This document shows positions 9,255-18,511 of a DNA stretch of 64,000 nt, piece after piece. The position numbers and the translations under genes are program-made. The stretch covers positions 124,001 to 188,000 of the forward strand of contig JABJHA010000004.1 in the NCBI GenBank assembly GCA_018662005.1, written 5' to 3'. The notes under the pieces were generated by a model, which was not told the DNA's origin, did no database searches, and worked only from the letters and a program-made list of their open reading frames with translations. The stretch comes from Rhodospirillaceae bacterium. Lineage in GTDB: Bacteria; Pseudomonadota; Alphaproteobacteria; Rhodospirillales; JABHCV01. The stretch's first letter is position 1; each line of letters starts with the position of its first letter.

Positions 9255-11279
9255 ATGAACCGCAATCTATTAGACCAGGAAACCAGCCCGTACTTGCTGC
9301 AGCACCGCGCCAATCCGGTGCATTGGCAACCGTGGGGCGAGGACGCCCTGCAGGCGGCCAGGAAAGGCAATAAGCCGATCCTGCTATCGATTGGCTACTC
9401 GGCCTGCCACTGGTGTCACGTCATGGCCCATGAGAGCTTCGAGGATGAGGCCATCGCCGGGGTCATGAACGATCTTTTCATCAACATCAAGGTCGACCGG
9501 GAAGAGCGCCCGGACCTGGATGTCATTTACCAGTCGGCGCTGGCGCTGATGGGCGAGCAGGGCGGCTGGCCTCTGACCATGTTCCTGACCCCCGAAGGAG
9601 AGCCCTTTTGGGGTGGCACCTATTTTCCGGCAACTCCACGTTACGGTCGTCCGGCCTTTCCTGATTTGCTGAAACAGATATCCAATACCTACGACAGCCA
9701 ACGGGATCGCATCGCCGAAAGCGTCGTGGCGCTGAAGACGGCCCTTGAACAGCTCTCCAAACCAGCCGGTGGGCCGGGCTTGAGCTTCCCCCTGCTCGAC
9801 GAGGCCGCCGCCATCGCCCAAAGTGCGACTGACTCCGTTTGGGGTGGCACCCAGGGTGCGCCGAAATTCCCGCAGGTCAGTTTTTTTCAGTTTCTCTGGC
9901 GCTCATCCTTGCGTACCGGCAGGAAAGATTACGCAGACAGCGTCACACTTTTGCTGGAACGCATGTGCCAGGGCGGCATCTACGACCACATCGGCGGAGG
10001 ATTCGCCCGCTATGCCACCGACGAGATCTGGCTGGCCCCGCATTTCGAGAAGATGCTTTACGACAATGCCCAGCTCATTGAGCTGATGGCCGATGTGTGG
10101 CGGGTGACGAAGAACCCGTTGCTGGAAATCCGCATCGCTGAAACCATCGACTGGTGCCTGCGCGAGATGATTGTTGAAGATGACACTGGGGAAGGTTTCG
10201 CTTTCGCCAGCGCCCTTGACGCCGACGCCGAAGGCGAAGAAGGGCGCTTTACGGTCTGGAGCGCGGCTCAGATCGACAGCGTGCTGGGCGAGCGATCCGA
10301 ACACTTCAAAGCCGTCTATGATGTCACCCCGGGCGGTAACTGGGAAGGCAAGAACATCCTCAATCGTAACGCCAGCGACGATACCCGCAGGCTCGGAGAC
10401 AACGCCCTTGAGGAAATGCTGACAGGTTGCCGCGCGGCGTTGCTGAAAGTCCGCGACGATCGCGTCTGGCCCGAACGTGACCACAAGGCGCTGGCCGACT
10501 GGAACGCCATGATGATCGCCGCCCTCGCCCACAGTGGCAACCTGTTGGGTCGCCGCGACTGGACCCATCATGCCGAGGCGGTGTTCGACTTTGTTTGCCG
10601 CAACATGATTGAAGACGGCCGCTTTCGTCATTCCTGGCGTGACGGAAAAGCCCGCCATACCGCCGTGCTCGATGACTACGCCCACATGATCCGGGCCGCC
10701 CTGGTCCTGTATGAAGCGACGGCAAATGGTGTCTATCTGGATCAGGCCGAAGCCTGGATGGCCATCGTCAACGGCCGCTATTGGGACGCAGACGGTGGCG
10801 GTTATTTTCTCAGCGCGGATGACACCACCGATGTTATCACCCGCTCCAAAACCATCGCCGATAACGCCGTGCCCTCTGGTAATGGCGTGATGGCGGAAGT
10901 CCTGGCCCGGCTTTACCTGTTAGGCGGCAAAGAAGATTACCGGGAACAGGCGGAGCGGTTGATCCGCACATTCTCAAGCTCACAGGCCCGCAATCTGGTC
11001 AGCTTGCCCGGCCTGATGATGGGTTATGAAATCCTTGAGCGCGCTTTATGCATCGTCATCGTTGGCGATGATGACGGCCTGTTGCGCGCCGCCCGCGAAG
11101 CAGCGCCGCCGTGGCGGGTGATCCTGAGGCTCGCTCCCGGAGCTGATTTGCCGCAAGGCCATCCGGCCCACGGCAAAACCGGGACGGGCCAACCCACAGC
11201 CTTCGTTTGCACAGCCGGCACCTGCAGCTTGCCGGTGACCGCCGCAGAAGACTTGAGAGATCATCTGGCAAAGCTGTAG
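9255..11279 (+). CDS. DUF255 / YyaL-like thioredoxin-domain protein
   Basis: A 674-residue cytoplasmic protein of the family related to B. subtilis YyaL and animal SPATA20. An N-terminal thioredoxin-like domain carries CHWC at residues 51-54 and the family signature EERPDLD, followed by [12 protein letters not shown]. The rest is an alpha/alpha-toroid resembling N-acylglucosamine 2-epimerases ([18 protein letters not shown]). The biochemical activity of the family is not established. It is divergent from the mnmE block and followed by ogt after 10 bases. Confidence 0.9.
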   Translation: MNRNLLDQETSPYLLQHRANPVHWQPWGEDALQAARKGNKPILLSIGYSACHWCHVMAHESFEDEAIAGVMNDLFINIKVDREERPDLDVIYQSALALMGEQGGWPLTMFLTPEGEPFWGGTYFPATPRYGRPAFPDLLKQISNTYDSQRDRIAESVVALKTALEQLSKPAGGPGLSFPLLDEAAAIAQSATDSVWGGTQGAPKFPQVSFFQFLWRSSLRTGRKDYADSVTLLLERMCQGGIYDHIGGGFARYATDEIWLAPHFEKMLYDNAQLIELMADVWRVTKNPLLEIRIAETIDWCLREMIVEDDTGEGFAFASALDADAEGEEGRFTVWSAAQIDSVLGERSEHFKAVYDVTPGGNWEGKNILNRNASDDTRRLGDNALEEMLTGCRAALLKVRDDRVWPERDHKALADWNAMMIAALAHSGNLLGRRDWTHHAEAVFDFVCRNMIEDGRFRHSWRDGKARHTAVLDDYAHMIRAALVLYEATANGVYLDQAEAWMAIVNGRYWDADGGGYFLSADDTTDVITRSKTIADNAVPSGNGVMAEVLARLYLLGGKEDYREQAERLIRTFSSSQARNLVSLPGLMMGYEILERALCIVIVGDDDGLLRAAREAAPPWRVILRLAPGADLPQGHPAHGKTGTGQPTAFVCTAGTCSLPVTAAEDLRDHLAKL

Positions 11280-11289
11280 ACTGTCGGTC

Positions 11290-11739
11290 ATGTATTTCCA
11301 AGCCATCAAAAGCCCGATTGGTCCGCTCACCCTGTTTGCCGATGAAGAGGCCCTTGTCGCCCTTGAGTTCGGGCAAGGGCCGGAAGGTGCGGGCTCGGCC
11401 CTTCTTAAGGACGCACAAGCACAGCTGAAAGCCTATTTCGCGGGCAAGCTGAAACGTTTTGACCTGCCCCTGAACGCTCCTGGCACGCCGTTTCAAAAAT
11501 CTGTATGGCACCTTATGCGCGAAATTCCTTATGGCGTTACGCGCAGTTACGGCGATCTGGCCTATGATCTGGACAGCGGCCCGCGTGCCGTCGGCGGCGC
11601 TTGTGGCAAAAACCCCATTGCCATTATTGTCCCCTGTCACCGGGTGGTCGCTGCGGGAGAAAAAATAGGCGGATTTAGCGGTGGCACGGGCATCGATACC
11701 AAAACATCGCTACTGCGCCTTGAGGGCGTCACCTTTTAA
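11290..11739 (+). CDS. ogt: Methylated-DNA-[protein]-cysteine S-methyltransferase
   Basis: Suicide repair protein that moves the methyl group from O6-methylguanine (or O4-methylthymine) in DNA to its own cysteine. The 149-residue protein has the active-site motif PCHRVV with the acceptor cysteine at residue 116, preceded by the asparagine hinge segment GKNPIAI and the helix-turn-helix region QKSVWHLMREIPYG. It lacks the AraC-like regulatory half of Ada, so it is the Ogt/MGMT type. It starts 10 bases after the DUF255 gene and probably shares its mRNA. Confidence 0.93.
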   Translation: MYFQAIKSPIGPLTLFADEEALVALEFGQGPEGAGSALLKDAQAQLKAYFAGKLKRFDLPLNAPGTPFQKSVWHLMREIPYGVTRSYGDLAYDLDSGPRAVGGACGKNPIAIIVPCHRVVAAGEKIGGFSGGTGIDTKTSLLRLEGVTF

Positions 11740-11768
11740 ACTTTCAAACAATCGATAGGAACAAGACC

Positions 11769-12746
11769 ATGACCAAGGCCATTTGTATTCACGAAACCGG
11801 CGGACCCGATGTTCTCAAATGGGAAGACGTCGATGTTGGCGAGCCCGGCCCCGGTCAAGCGCGCGTTCGCCATACCGCCGTCGGCCTGAACTATATCGAT
11901 GTCTACGGGCGCACCGGCTTGTACCCACTACCCGCGCTACCCCATGCGCTGGGCATGGAGGCCGCAGGGACAGTCGAAGCCATTGGCGAAGGCGTCAGCG
12001 AAGTCGCCGTCGGTGATCGCGTCGCCTATGTCATAGCGCCTCCCGGCGCCTACGCCCAGGAGCGGCTGGTTCCTGCCGACAGACTGGTCAAATTGCCCGA
12101 CAACATTTCAGAGGATACGGCGGCGGCGATGATGCTGCAGGGCATGACCGCCCAATACCTGTTGCGCCAGACCTATAACGTCAAGCCGGGCGATAGCATC
12201 CTGATCCACGCCGCGGCTGGCGGCGTCGGCCTGATCGTCTGCCAGTGGGCCAAACATCTGGGGGCCACGGTCATCGGCACCGTCGGCAGTGATGAAAAGG
12301 CGGAGCTGGCGAAAGCCCACGGTTGTGACCATGCAATCGTTTACACCCGTGAAAACTTCAAGGACCGGGTTGAAGAGATCACCGACGGCGAAGGCGTCAA
12401 CGTGGTTTATGATTCCATCGGCAAGGACACCTTCATGGACTCACTGGATTGCCTGAAGCCGCTGGGCATGATGGTCACCTTTGGCAATGCCACCGGCCCG
12501 GTCGATCCGTTTTCGCCCGGCCTTTTGGCGCAAAAAGGCTCGTTGTTCATCACCCGGCCAACCCTGTTTACCTACATGGCCAAACGCGAAGATCTGATGG
12601 CCATGGCCGCAGACTTGTTCGAGGTGGTTTCATCGGGGGTGGTGAAAATCGAGATTAACCAGACCTATGACCTGAAAGACACGGCCCAGGCTCACACCGA
12701 CCTTGAGGCCCGCAAAACAACGGGTTCGACGATCCTGAAACCCTGA
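11769..12746 (+). CDS. qor: NADPH:quinone oxidoreductase (zinc-independent MDR family)
   Basis: Medium-chain dehydrogenase/reductase that reduces quinones with NADPH. The 325-residue length fits. A GroES-like N-terminal domain (residues 1-125) precedes a Rossmann domain with the motif AAAGGVG at 148-154. The zinc-binding cysteine lobe of alcohol dehydrogenases is absent, placing it in the zeta-crystallin/Qor group. It lies 29 bases after ogt with a recognisable AGGAAC upstream of the ATG, and it ends at a strong bidirectional terminator. The exact substrate is not determinable. Confidence 0.9.
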   Translation: MTKAICIHETGGPDVLKWEDVDVGEPGPGQARVRHTAVGLNYIDVYGRTGLYPLPALPHALGMEAAGTVEAIGEGVSEVAVGDRVAYVIAPPGAYAQERLVPADRLVKLPDNISEDTAAAMMLQGMTAQYLLRQTYNVKPGDSILIHAAAGGVGLIVCQWAKHLGATVIGTVGSDEKAELAKAHGCDHAIVYTRENFKDRVEEITDGEGVNVVYDSIGKDTFMDSLDCLKPLGMMVTFGNATGPVDPFSPGLLAQKGSLFITRPTLFTYMAKREDLMAMAADLFEVVSSGVVKIEINQTYDLKDTAQAHTDLEARKTTGSTILKP

Positions 12747-12770
12747 TCGATTCGGCAGGAAAACAAAAAA

Positions 12771-12803
12771 GGCCGGAGCCCCTGACTTTAGGGTTCCGGC
12801 CTT
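12771..12803. terminator. Bidirectional intrinsic terminator
   Basis: A GC-rich stem GGCCGGAGCCC (12771-12781) pairs with GGGTTCCGGCC (12791-12801) across a 9-base loop, with one G-T pair. Six A residues precede the stem and CTTAAATTTG follows, so it can stop transcripts from the convergent genes on both sides (qor on the plus strand, the 87-residue protein on the minus strand). Confidence 0.85.
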
Positions 12804-12822
12804 AAATTTGTTCTGAAATCAC

Positions 12823-13086
12823 CTAGTTGGCGATTTTCGGCTTCAGGGTCTGCAGGATTTGCAGCGACTGGCCCATCTTCGACATGTTGCTGGTCTTGTG
12901 GCCGTCATCATGGATCGCCATGCCAGCCATCAGGTCCTTCATCAGGACGTCCTTTTGCTCGGCGCTCAGGTGCTGATTGTTCTCCAGCGCCTTGACGGCG
13001 GCAGGGTAGTCTTCGGTGCCGCTACAGGCCAGTGCTGACGTTGAAACCGTCAGGGCCATGATCGCGGCGGTTAAGAAGTAACGCAT
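12823..13086 (-). CDS. Small secreted protein of unknown function
   Basis: An 87-residue protein with an N-terminal signal peptide (hydrophobic IMALTVSTSALA, likely cleavage before CSGTEDYP) that should send it to the periplasm; if the cysteine were acylated it could be a lipoprotein, but the context is not a clean lipobox. The rest is helical and polar with many methionines and lysines. I do not recognise a family. It lies 11 bases after the rho stop on the same strand and ends at a bidirectional terminator, so it may be expressed with rho. Confidence 0.7.
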   Translation of the reverse strand: MRYFLTAAIMALTVSTSALACSGTEDYPAAVKALENNQHLSAEQKDVLMKDLMAGMAIHDDGHKTSNMSKMGQSLQILQTLKPKIAN

Positions 13087-13097
13087 GGAAAAATCTC

Positions 13098-14354
13098 CTA
13101 AGTGTTCATCGAGTCAAAGAAATCATCGTTGGTCTTGGATTCCTTGAGCTTGCCATTAAGGAACTCCATCGCATCGACAACACCCATGGGCATCAGGATA
13201 CGACGCAGGACCCACATTTTAGATAGGGTGCCCTGATCAACAAGCAATTCTTCTTTTCGGGTTCCGGACTTGGTAATGTCGATGGACGGCCAGACACGCT
13301 TGTCGGACAATTTGCGATCAAGGATGATTTCCGAGTTACCGGTGCCCTTGAATTCTTCAAAAATAACCTCGTCCATACGCGAGCCCGTATCGATAAGAGC
13401 GGTGGAAATGATCGTCAGCGAGCCGCCTTCCTCGATATTCCGGGCTGCGCCAAAGAAGCGCTTCGGCTTTTGCAGGGCGTTGGCGTCAACACCACCGGTC
13501 AGCACCTTGCCCGAACTGGGTACACAGGTGTTGTAGGCGCGGGCCAGTCGGGTGATGGAATCTAGCAGAATAATAACGTCGCGCTTGTGCTCAACCAGTC
13601 TCTTGGCCTTGGAGATGACCATCTCGGCAACCTGAACGTGGCGGCTGGCGGGCTCATCAAAGGTCGAGCTGACAACCTCACCTTTGACCGAGCGGGACAT
13701 GTCGGTGACTTCTTCTGGGCGCTCATCAATGAGCAGCACGATCAGGTAGCATTCGGGATGATTAACGGCGATGGCTTGGGCGATGTTTTGCAGCATTACC
13801 GTTTTACCGGTCCTGGGCGGGGCGACAACCAGGGCGCGCTGCCCTTTGCCGATTGGTGAAATCAAATCGATGATGCGCGAGGTACGGTCCTTGGCCGTCG
13901 GGTCATCGACTTCCATTTTCAGGGCTTCGTCCGGATAAAGCGGCGTCAGGTTATCAAAATTAATGCGATGGCGAACCTTGTCAGGCTCTTCAAAATTGAT
14001 CTCGTTGACCTTAAGCAGGGCAAAATACCTCTCGCCGTCCTTGGGTGAGCGGATCTGGCCCTCAACCGTATCGCCGGTACGCAGGGAAAAGCGCCTGACC
14101 TGGCTTGGACTAACATAAATGTCATCGGGGCCGGGAAGGTAGTTGGCCTCGGCGCTACGCAGGAAGCCGAAGCCATCCTGCAGCACTTCGATGACGCCAT
14201 CGCCAAAAATGGCGACGTCGTTTTCGGCGAGCCTTTTGAGAATGGCGAACAACATGTCCTGTTTGCGCAATGTGGAGGCGTTTTCAATTTCGAGTTCTTC
14301 GGCATAAGCGAGAAGCTCTGCCGGAGGTTTGGATTTCAGTTCTTTGAGATTCAT
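13098..14354 (-). CDS. rho: Transcription termination factor Rho
   Basis: Hexameric RNA helicase that ends transcription at rho-dependent sites. The 418 residues contain the N-terminal helical region, the cold-shock-like RNA-binding domain (DGFGFLRS, residues 60-67) and the RecA-like ATPase with Walker A APPRTGKT at 178-185. The ATG at 14354 has only a weak Shine-Dalgarno (GAG). A 240-base leader separates it from hemJ; a hairpin lies 27 bases before the start. Rho genes are often autoregulated through the leader, which would fit but is not shown here. Confidence 0.98.
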   Translation of the reverse strand: MNLKELKSKPPAELLAYAEELEIENASTLRKQDMLFAILKRLAENDVAIFGDGVIEVLQDGFGFLRSAEANYLPGPDDIYVSPSQVRRFSLRTGDTVEGQIRSPKDGERYFALLKVNEINFEEPDKVRHRINFDNLTPLYPDEALKMEVDDPTAKDRTSRIIDLISPIGKGQRALVVAPPRTGKTVMLQNIAQAIAVNHPECYLIVLLIDERPEEVTDMSRSVKGEVVSSTFDEPASRHVQVAEMVISKAKRLVEHKRDVIILLDSITRLARAYNTCVPSSGKVLTGGVDANALQKPKRFFGAARNIEEGGSLTIISTALIDTGSRMDEVIFEEFKGTGNSEIILDRKLSDKRVWPSIDITKSGTRKEELLVDQGTLSKMWVLRRILMPMGVVDAMEFLNGKLKESKTNDDFFDSMNT

Positions 14355-14594
14355 GGGAGCTCTTTTTTTGGAAGTTGAACGGCTTTGGGAAAAGCCATTG
14401 CGGGGGTGTAAGGAAAGGCGCGTAAAGAGAAGCGGGTACGTGCGAAAAGCACAAATTTCAAACGGCAGGATAAGACTGGAGGTCGGTTATACCGCGTGAA
14501 GAGGATTGGAAGACGCTTGCAAAGATGGTAGCGCGTCGGAAGATATAGTCAAATAACCAATGCCCGCCGCAATTGCAAGCCTGTATTTAACGGT
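14355..14594 (-). promoter_or_regulatory. rho leader with a short hairpin
   Basis: This 240-base gap between hemJ and rho has no gene. At 14381-14396 GGCTTT and AAAGCC form a 6-base stem with a GGGA loop (read on the minus strand as GGCTTTTCCCAAAGCC), followed by an A-rich spacer leading to the rho ATG. I could not find a clear -35/-10 pair. A leader role is inference. Confidence 0.4.
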
Positions 14595-15038
14595 TCACCA
14601 AGGTTTCAGAACCGCCACCAAAACAATAATGATCATCAGGATCGTTGGCACCTCGTTGGCAATGCGGAAAAATTTCTCCGGTTTTGTGTTTGCGTCGACC
14701 TCGAAAGCGCGCCGCCAGCCACCCATCATCATGTGAATGACCATCAGGCCGACGACACACAGCAACTTGACGTGCAACCAGCCAGCGCTCCAATCCGTTG
14801 AGCTGTCGGCTAAAAGCAGGCCGCCGAACAACAGTGAAGACAGCATCGCCGGGTTCATAATGGCCCGAAGCAGACGGCGCTCCATGATTTTGAACGTTTC
14901 CGAAGCCTCCGAGCCTGCCTCCGTCCCGCAGTGATAGACAAACAGCCGTGGCAGATAGAGCAAGCCCGCCATCCAGGCAATCACCGAAATAATATGACCG
15001 GCCTTGATCCACAAATAGGCATCACCTGAAAATTCCAT
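14595..15038 (-). CDS. hemJ: Protoporphyrinogen IX oxidase HemJ
   Basis: Membrane protein that oxidises protoporphyrinogen IX to protoporphyrin IX, the step before iron insertion. The 147-residue length and about four membrane segments fit HemJ (UPF0093), with the conserved histidine in IKAGHIISVIAWMAG near the N-terminus and HVKLLCVVGLMVIH later. It follows hemH by 4 bases in the hemE-hemH-hemJ series, so all the late heme genes act together here. No hemG or hemY alternative is visible nearby. Confidence 0.93.
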   Translation of the reverse strand: MEFSGDAYLWIKAGHIISVIAWMAGLLYLPRLFVYHCGTEAGSEASETFKIMERRLLRAIMNPAMLSSLLFGGLLLADSSTDWSAGWLHVKLLCVVGLMVIHMMMGGWRRAFEVDANTKPEKFFRIANEVPTILMIIIVLVAVLKPW

Positions 15039-15042
15039 CGGC

Positions 15043-16101
15043 TTATTTCCTTATGCTTAACGGGCAACACACGACCCCGGGGGCGCACGCCCCGCCCACT
15101 TCGGAGCAGGATATCGTAACCGCTTCACCCTTGTCACCCGCCTTGATGGCGTCCATGGCCCGATCAACGCAGTTTTTCAGGCCGCCGATAAAGCGTGCCT
15201 CCGTGCCCACCGTCGCCACCCGGTGGTAGGCGCATACGCCCAACTGGTCAGCCAGTTCGCGATATTCGATATCAAGTTCGACGAGGGTTTCGGAATGTTC
15301 CGAAACAAATGCGATGGGAACGATAACAACGGGGACGCCGTCGTTTGCTGCACGGGCGATTTCATCCTCCGTAGACGGACCGATCCACTGAAGCGGGCCA
15401 ACCCGGCTTTGATAACAAACAACCCAGTCCAAGTCCGCCTGGGCCAGGTTTGCGACAATGGCCGTCGCCGTCATTTCCACGTGGCGGGGATAGGGATCGC
15501 CCGCATCGACAATTTTTTTTGGCAACCCGTGAGCCGAAAATAAAATCCTCGGCTTGCCGGCGCTTGATGCCTGGTTGATCTCGCTTTCAACCAGCCTTGC
15601 AATGGCGGTGATAAACCCCGGTTCGTCCGGATAGCAACACACCGTTGTGGTGGTCGCGTCCAGTCCCGCTTGCTTTGCCGCCCGTTTCCAGTCAGTCAGG
15701 CTCGAGCCCGTTGTGGTGGTCGAAAATTGCGGGTAGAGCGGCAGCAAGACGACCCGGTCAGGCGCGAAGTTCCTGACCGCACGGGCTGTCTCGTCGCTCA
15801 TGGGATGCCAGTAGCGCATACTGATAAAGGCCTTGATTTCGTCTGGCCCGGAAAACAGTTGTTCCAGGGCCCGCGCCTGCTTACCGGTTAAATCCAGCAG
15901 CGGCGATTTGCCGCCCAGGTGCTGGTATATTTTCAGGGCGATGGGCGCTCGCCGGAAAGATATCCAGCGGGCGAGAAGCCAGCGAATGGGGCCGGGCGCG
16001 CCGATAATGGCCGGATCACTAAAAAGATTTCGCAGAAATGGTCGAACAGCTGCCGGCTTGTCCGGTCCGCCGAGATTAAAAAGGACGATGGCGACCTTCA
16101 T
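15043..16101 (-). CDS. hemH: Ferrochelatase with Cys-rich C-terminus
   Basis: Inserts Fe(II) into protoporphyrin IX to make heme. I start it at the ATG at 16101, giving MKVAIVLFNLGGPDKP and 352 residues; longer reading frames run into hemE. The active-site segment LFSAHGLPKK holds the conserved histidine. The C-terminus contains CSEVGGACAPGVVCCP, a four-cysteine cluster that may ligate a [2Fe-2S] centre, as reported for ferrochelatases of some other bacteria including Caulobacter. It begins 7 bases after the hemE stop. Confidence 0.94.
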   Translation of the reverse strand: MKVAIVLFNLGGPDKPAAVRPFLRNLFSDPAIIGAPGPIRWLLARWISFRRAPIALKIYQHLGGKSPLLDLTGKQARALEQLFSGPDEIKAFISMRYWHPMSDETARAVRNFAPDRVVLLPLYPQFSTTTTGSSLTDWKRAAKQAGLDATTTTVCCYPDEPGFITAIARLVESEINQASSAGKPRILFSAHGLPKKIVDAGDPYPRHVEMTATAIVANLAQADLDWVVCYQSRVGPLQWIGPSTEDEIARAANDGVPVVIVPIAFVSEHSETLVELDIEYRELADQLGVCAYHRVATVGTEARFIGGLKNCVDRAMDAIKAGDKGEAVTISCSEVGGACAPGVVCCPLSIRK

Positions 16102-16108
16102 GAAGAAC

Positions 16109-17149
16109 TCATTTTCCCCAGCCCTGAATGATGGCGGCCAGTCGTTCAACATGTTCAGGTGGTGTCTCGGGTAGAATTCCGTGCCCCAGATTGAAAATAT
16201 GCGGTCCCCCGGAAAATCCTTCAAGGATGGCGCGGATTTCTTTTTCCATGGACGCGCCGCCGGCAATCAGGGCCATGTTGTCCAGATTGCCCTGGACCGT
16301 ACACAGGGGTTGCAAGTGTTTCGCCGCCCAACTGACCGGAACACTGTTATCAAGACTGACGCCATCAACACCGGTTTGTTTAACAAAATCCTGATACAGG
16401 ATACCGGCGCCTCGCGGAAAGCCCATAACCGGCACGCCGGGACAGGCTTTATTCAGTCTCTTAACAATCTCGGTTGTCGGTTGTGTGACCCAACGCTGAA
16501 ATTGACTTTCACTTAAAACGCCGGCCCAGGTATCGAAAAGCTGAATGACTTCCGCACCGTTCTCAACCTGTTTGATCAGGTAGGCCGATGTCGCCTCGAC
16601 AAGGAGATCAATGAGCTTGCCGAAACCTTCCGGGTCCGCGTAGGCCCAGGTCCGGGCCCGCGGGTAATCTTTCGACCCCTTGCCTTCGACCATATAGGTG
16701 GCAACCGTCCACGGCGCCCCGGCAAAACCGATTAATGTGGTTTGTTCAGAAATTTCAGAAGATAGCCGACTGACGGTTTGATAAACCGGGTCTAGATGAT
16801 CATGCAATCCATCCAGAGACAGTTTTCCTATATCGCCAATAGACCTAACAGGTTCAAGAACCGGTCCTTCACCTTCGCGAAATTCGACTTTTTGGCCAAG
16901 CGCGTCGGGAACCACCAGAATATCACTGAACAGAATCGCCGCATCAAAGTCATATCGCCTGAGCGGCTGCAAGGTTGCCTCGACAGCCAGATCCGGCGAA
17001 TAACAAAAATCAAGGAAGTTTTTAGAATTTTTTCGCAGTTCCCTGTATTCGGGCAGGTAGCGACCGGCCTGGCGCATGAGCCAAAATGGTGGCCTCGTTA
17101 AACTCTCGCCTTTCAGGGCACGAAGAAAATATTTATTTTTTGTATCCAT
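16109..17149 (-). CDS. hemE: Uroporphyrinogen decarboxylase
   Basis: Decarboxylates uroporphyrinogen III to coproporphyrinogen III in heme synthesis. From the ATG at 17149 the product begins [15 protein letters not shown], matching other HemE N-termini, and has 346 residues; the signature [14 protein letters not shown] follows near residue 25. A second ATG at 17182 with an AAGG four bases upstream would add 11 residues and cannot be excluded. The gene is the left border of the presumed chromosome origin, which is the classical hemE position in alphaproteobacteria. Confidence 0.95.
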   Translation of the reverse strand: MDTKNKYFLRALKGESLTRPPFWLMRQAGRYLPEYRELRKNSKNFLDFCYSPDLAVEATLQPLRRYDFDAAILFSDILVVPDALGQKVEFREGEGPVLEPVRSIGDIGKLSLDGLHDHLDPVYQTVSRLSSEISEQTTLIGFAGAPWTVATYMVEGKGSKDYPRARTWAYADPEGFGKLIDLLVEATSAYLIKQVENGAEVIQLFDTWAGVLSESQFQRWVTQPTTEIVKRLNKACPGVPVMGFPRGAGILYQDFVKQTGVDGVSLDNSVPVSWAAKHLQPLCTVQGNLDNMALIAGGASMEKEIRAILEGFSGGPHIFNLGHGILPETPPEHVERLAAIIQGWGK

Positions 17150-17182
17150 GGTCGGGAACGTAACCGAGATCGCTCTTCTCAT

Positions 17183-17660
17183 ATACCTTAAATATATATT
17201 TTATATAAAAAGGTAGTAGTTGTTGTAGTGGGCTTAAAGTCGGGGATTATTTCTTTTCAACAGGTTTCCCCCAATGCTGCTTTATCAAACGAAAAGATAT
17301 CTGAAATTTGTGGAAAAGGTGTGAGCAATGGCGATGATAAAAAATGGTTACATTTTGACAATCTTCTCCCTGCCTTGAAGCCCTATATAACTTTTACTGT
17401 TGCCTGTTCAGATGGTGGAACGATGATTTAAAAAACCTGAAATAATAATAATATAGGGGAAAACAAATTTGGTTTGCCGTGTTTTCCGGTGTATTCCCCT
17501 ATCATGGAAAACATACAATGCCTTGTATGAGCAATGGCATGAAAACAAGTGGTTCGGGGATGGAAAGATCAGTTTTGTAAATATCCCGAGATGCACACAT
17601 TCTATCCCCAGTGTCGGTTAATGGAATCCGGACACCGGGAAGCGCCGGAAAGAGCGATTG
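17183..17660. other. oriC: Candidate chromosomal replication origin (oriC)
   Basis: A 478-base AT-rich stretch without a credible gene between divergent hemE and ppsR, the known oriC position in Caulobacter and Rickettsia. It opens with a very AT-rich run (17181-17213) suited to unwinding. DnaA-box-like 9-mers include TTTTCCACA on the minus strand at 17309-17317 (fits TTWTNCACA), TTTTCAACA at 17254-17262 and CTATCCCCA at 17602-17610 (one or two mismatches). TGTTTTCC or its complement occurs three times (17458-17465, 17480-17487, 17506-17513). ATAGGGGAA/TTCCCCTAT (17453-17461/17494-17502) and CATACAA/TTGTATG (17512-17518/17523-17529) are inverted repeats; GAGCAATGGC is repeated directly (17323, 17529). 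Confidence 0.85.
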
Positions 17661-18485
17661 ATGGTCAGTAAACATTTTCATTTACATCTGGTTTCAGACG
17701 CCACAGGCGAAACCGTCAATCTGGTGGCGCGCGCCACCCTGGTGCAATTCGATAATATTGAACAAACCGAACATGTCTGGAATATGGTCCGCAGCGAAGG
17801 TCAGATCAGGGATATCATTGAAGGGGTAAAGGAAAATCCCGGATTCGTGCTGTACACCCTTGTCGACAATGAAATGCGAACCATGCTGGAAAACAGCTGC
17901 CGGGAACTAAAGGTCCCCTGCATCCCCATTCTTGATCCGGTGGTTAATGCCTTGGGATCATATCTTAAGGCGGAAATTCAGGCAGCACCCGGGCGTCAGC
18001 ATGTTATGGACGCGGAATACTTTGCCCGTATAGAGGCCTTGCATTTTGTTCTCAGCCACGATGACGGCCAGGCGACCCGCTCGCTTAACGAGGCCGATGT
18101 GATCATCGTCGGGGTTTCCAGGACCTCCAAAACACCAACCTGTATTTACCTCGCCAACAGGGGCCTGAAAGCCGCCAATGTCCCCATTGTTCCGGGCTGC
18201 GCCCTGCCTCCGGAATTGTTGCAGTCAAAAAAACCACTGGTTGTTGGCCTGACAAATGATCCCAGGCAGTTGGTGCAAATCCGGCGCAATCGCTTACGCT
18301 CATTGGGCCAGGACGAAGAAACCGATTACATTGATCCCGAAACGGTTTCCAGTGAGGTCAGGGAAGCCAAGCGCCTTTACGCAAATCAGGGCTGGCCGGT
18401 GATCGATGTGACCCGAAAATCCATTGAAGAAGTTTCGGCAAAGATCCTGCAGCTTTATAACCGACGCCTTGATCAACATTCCTGA
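17661..18485 (+). CDS. ppsR: Pyruvate, phosphate dikinase regulatory protein-like kinase/phosphorylase (DUF299; RP001 homologue)
   Basis: Member of the family of bifunctional serine/threonine kinase and Pi-dependent phosphorylases that switch PEP synthase or pyruvate, phosphate dikinase on and off with ADP. The 274-residue protein starts MVSKHFHLHLVSDATGET, the family hallmark, and has a P-loop-like GVSRTSKT at residues 151-158. The start is the ATG at 17661 rather than the TTG three bases earlier. Which enzyme it controls cannot be told, since neither target gene is in the window. It borders the candidate oriC. Confidence 0.92.
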   Translation: MVSKHFHLHLVSDATGETVNLVARATLVQFDNIEQTEHVWNMVRSEGQIRDIIEGVKENPGFVLYTLVDNEMRTMLENSCRELKVPCIPILDPVVNALGSYLKAEIQAAPGRQHVMDAEYFARIEALHFVLSHDDGQATRSLNEADVIIVGVSRTSKTPTCIYLANRGLKAANVPIVPGCALPPELLQSKKPLVVGLTNDPRQLVQIRRNRLRSLGQDEETDYIDPETVSSEVREAKRLYANQGWPVIDVTRKSIEEVSAKILQLYNRRLDQHS

Positions 18486-18511
18486 AGGGTGTGAAGGGAA
18501 GAGCCAGCATC

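Noticed and set aside
9903-10685. 260-residue minus-strand frame over the DUF255 gene
   Set aside because: Antisense to a conserved protein, no domain or ribosome site.
17228-17431. Possible 67-residue gene inside the hemE-ppsR gap
   Set aside because: It lies in the AT-rich presumed origin, has no recognisable domain or ribosome site, and its composition is unlike the neighbouring genes.
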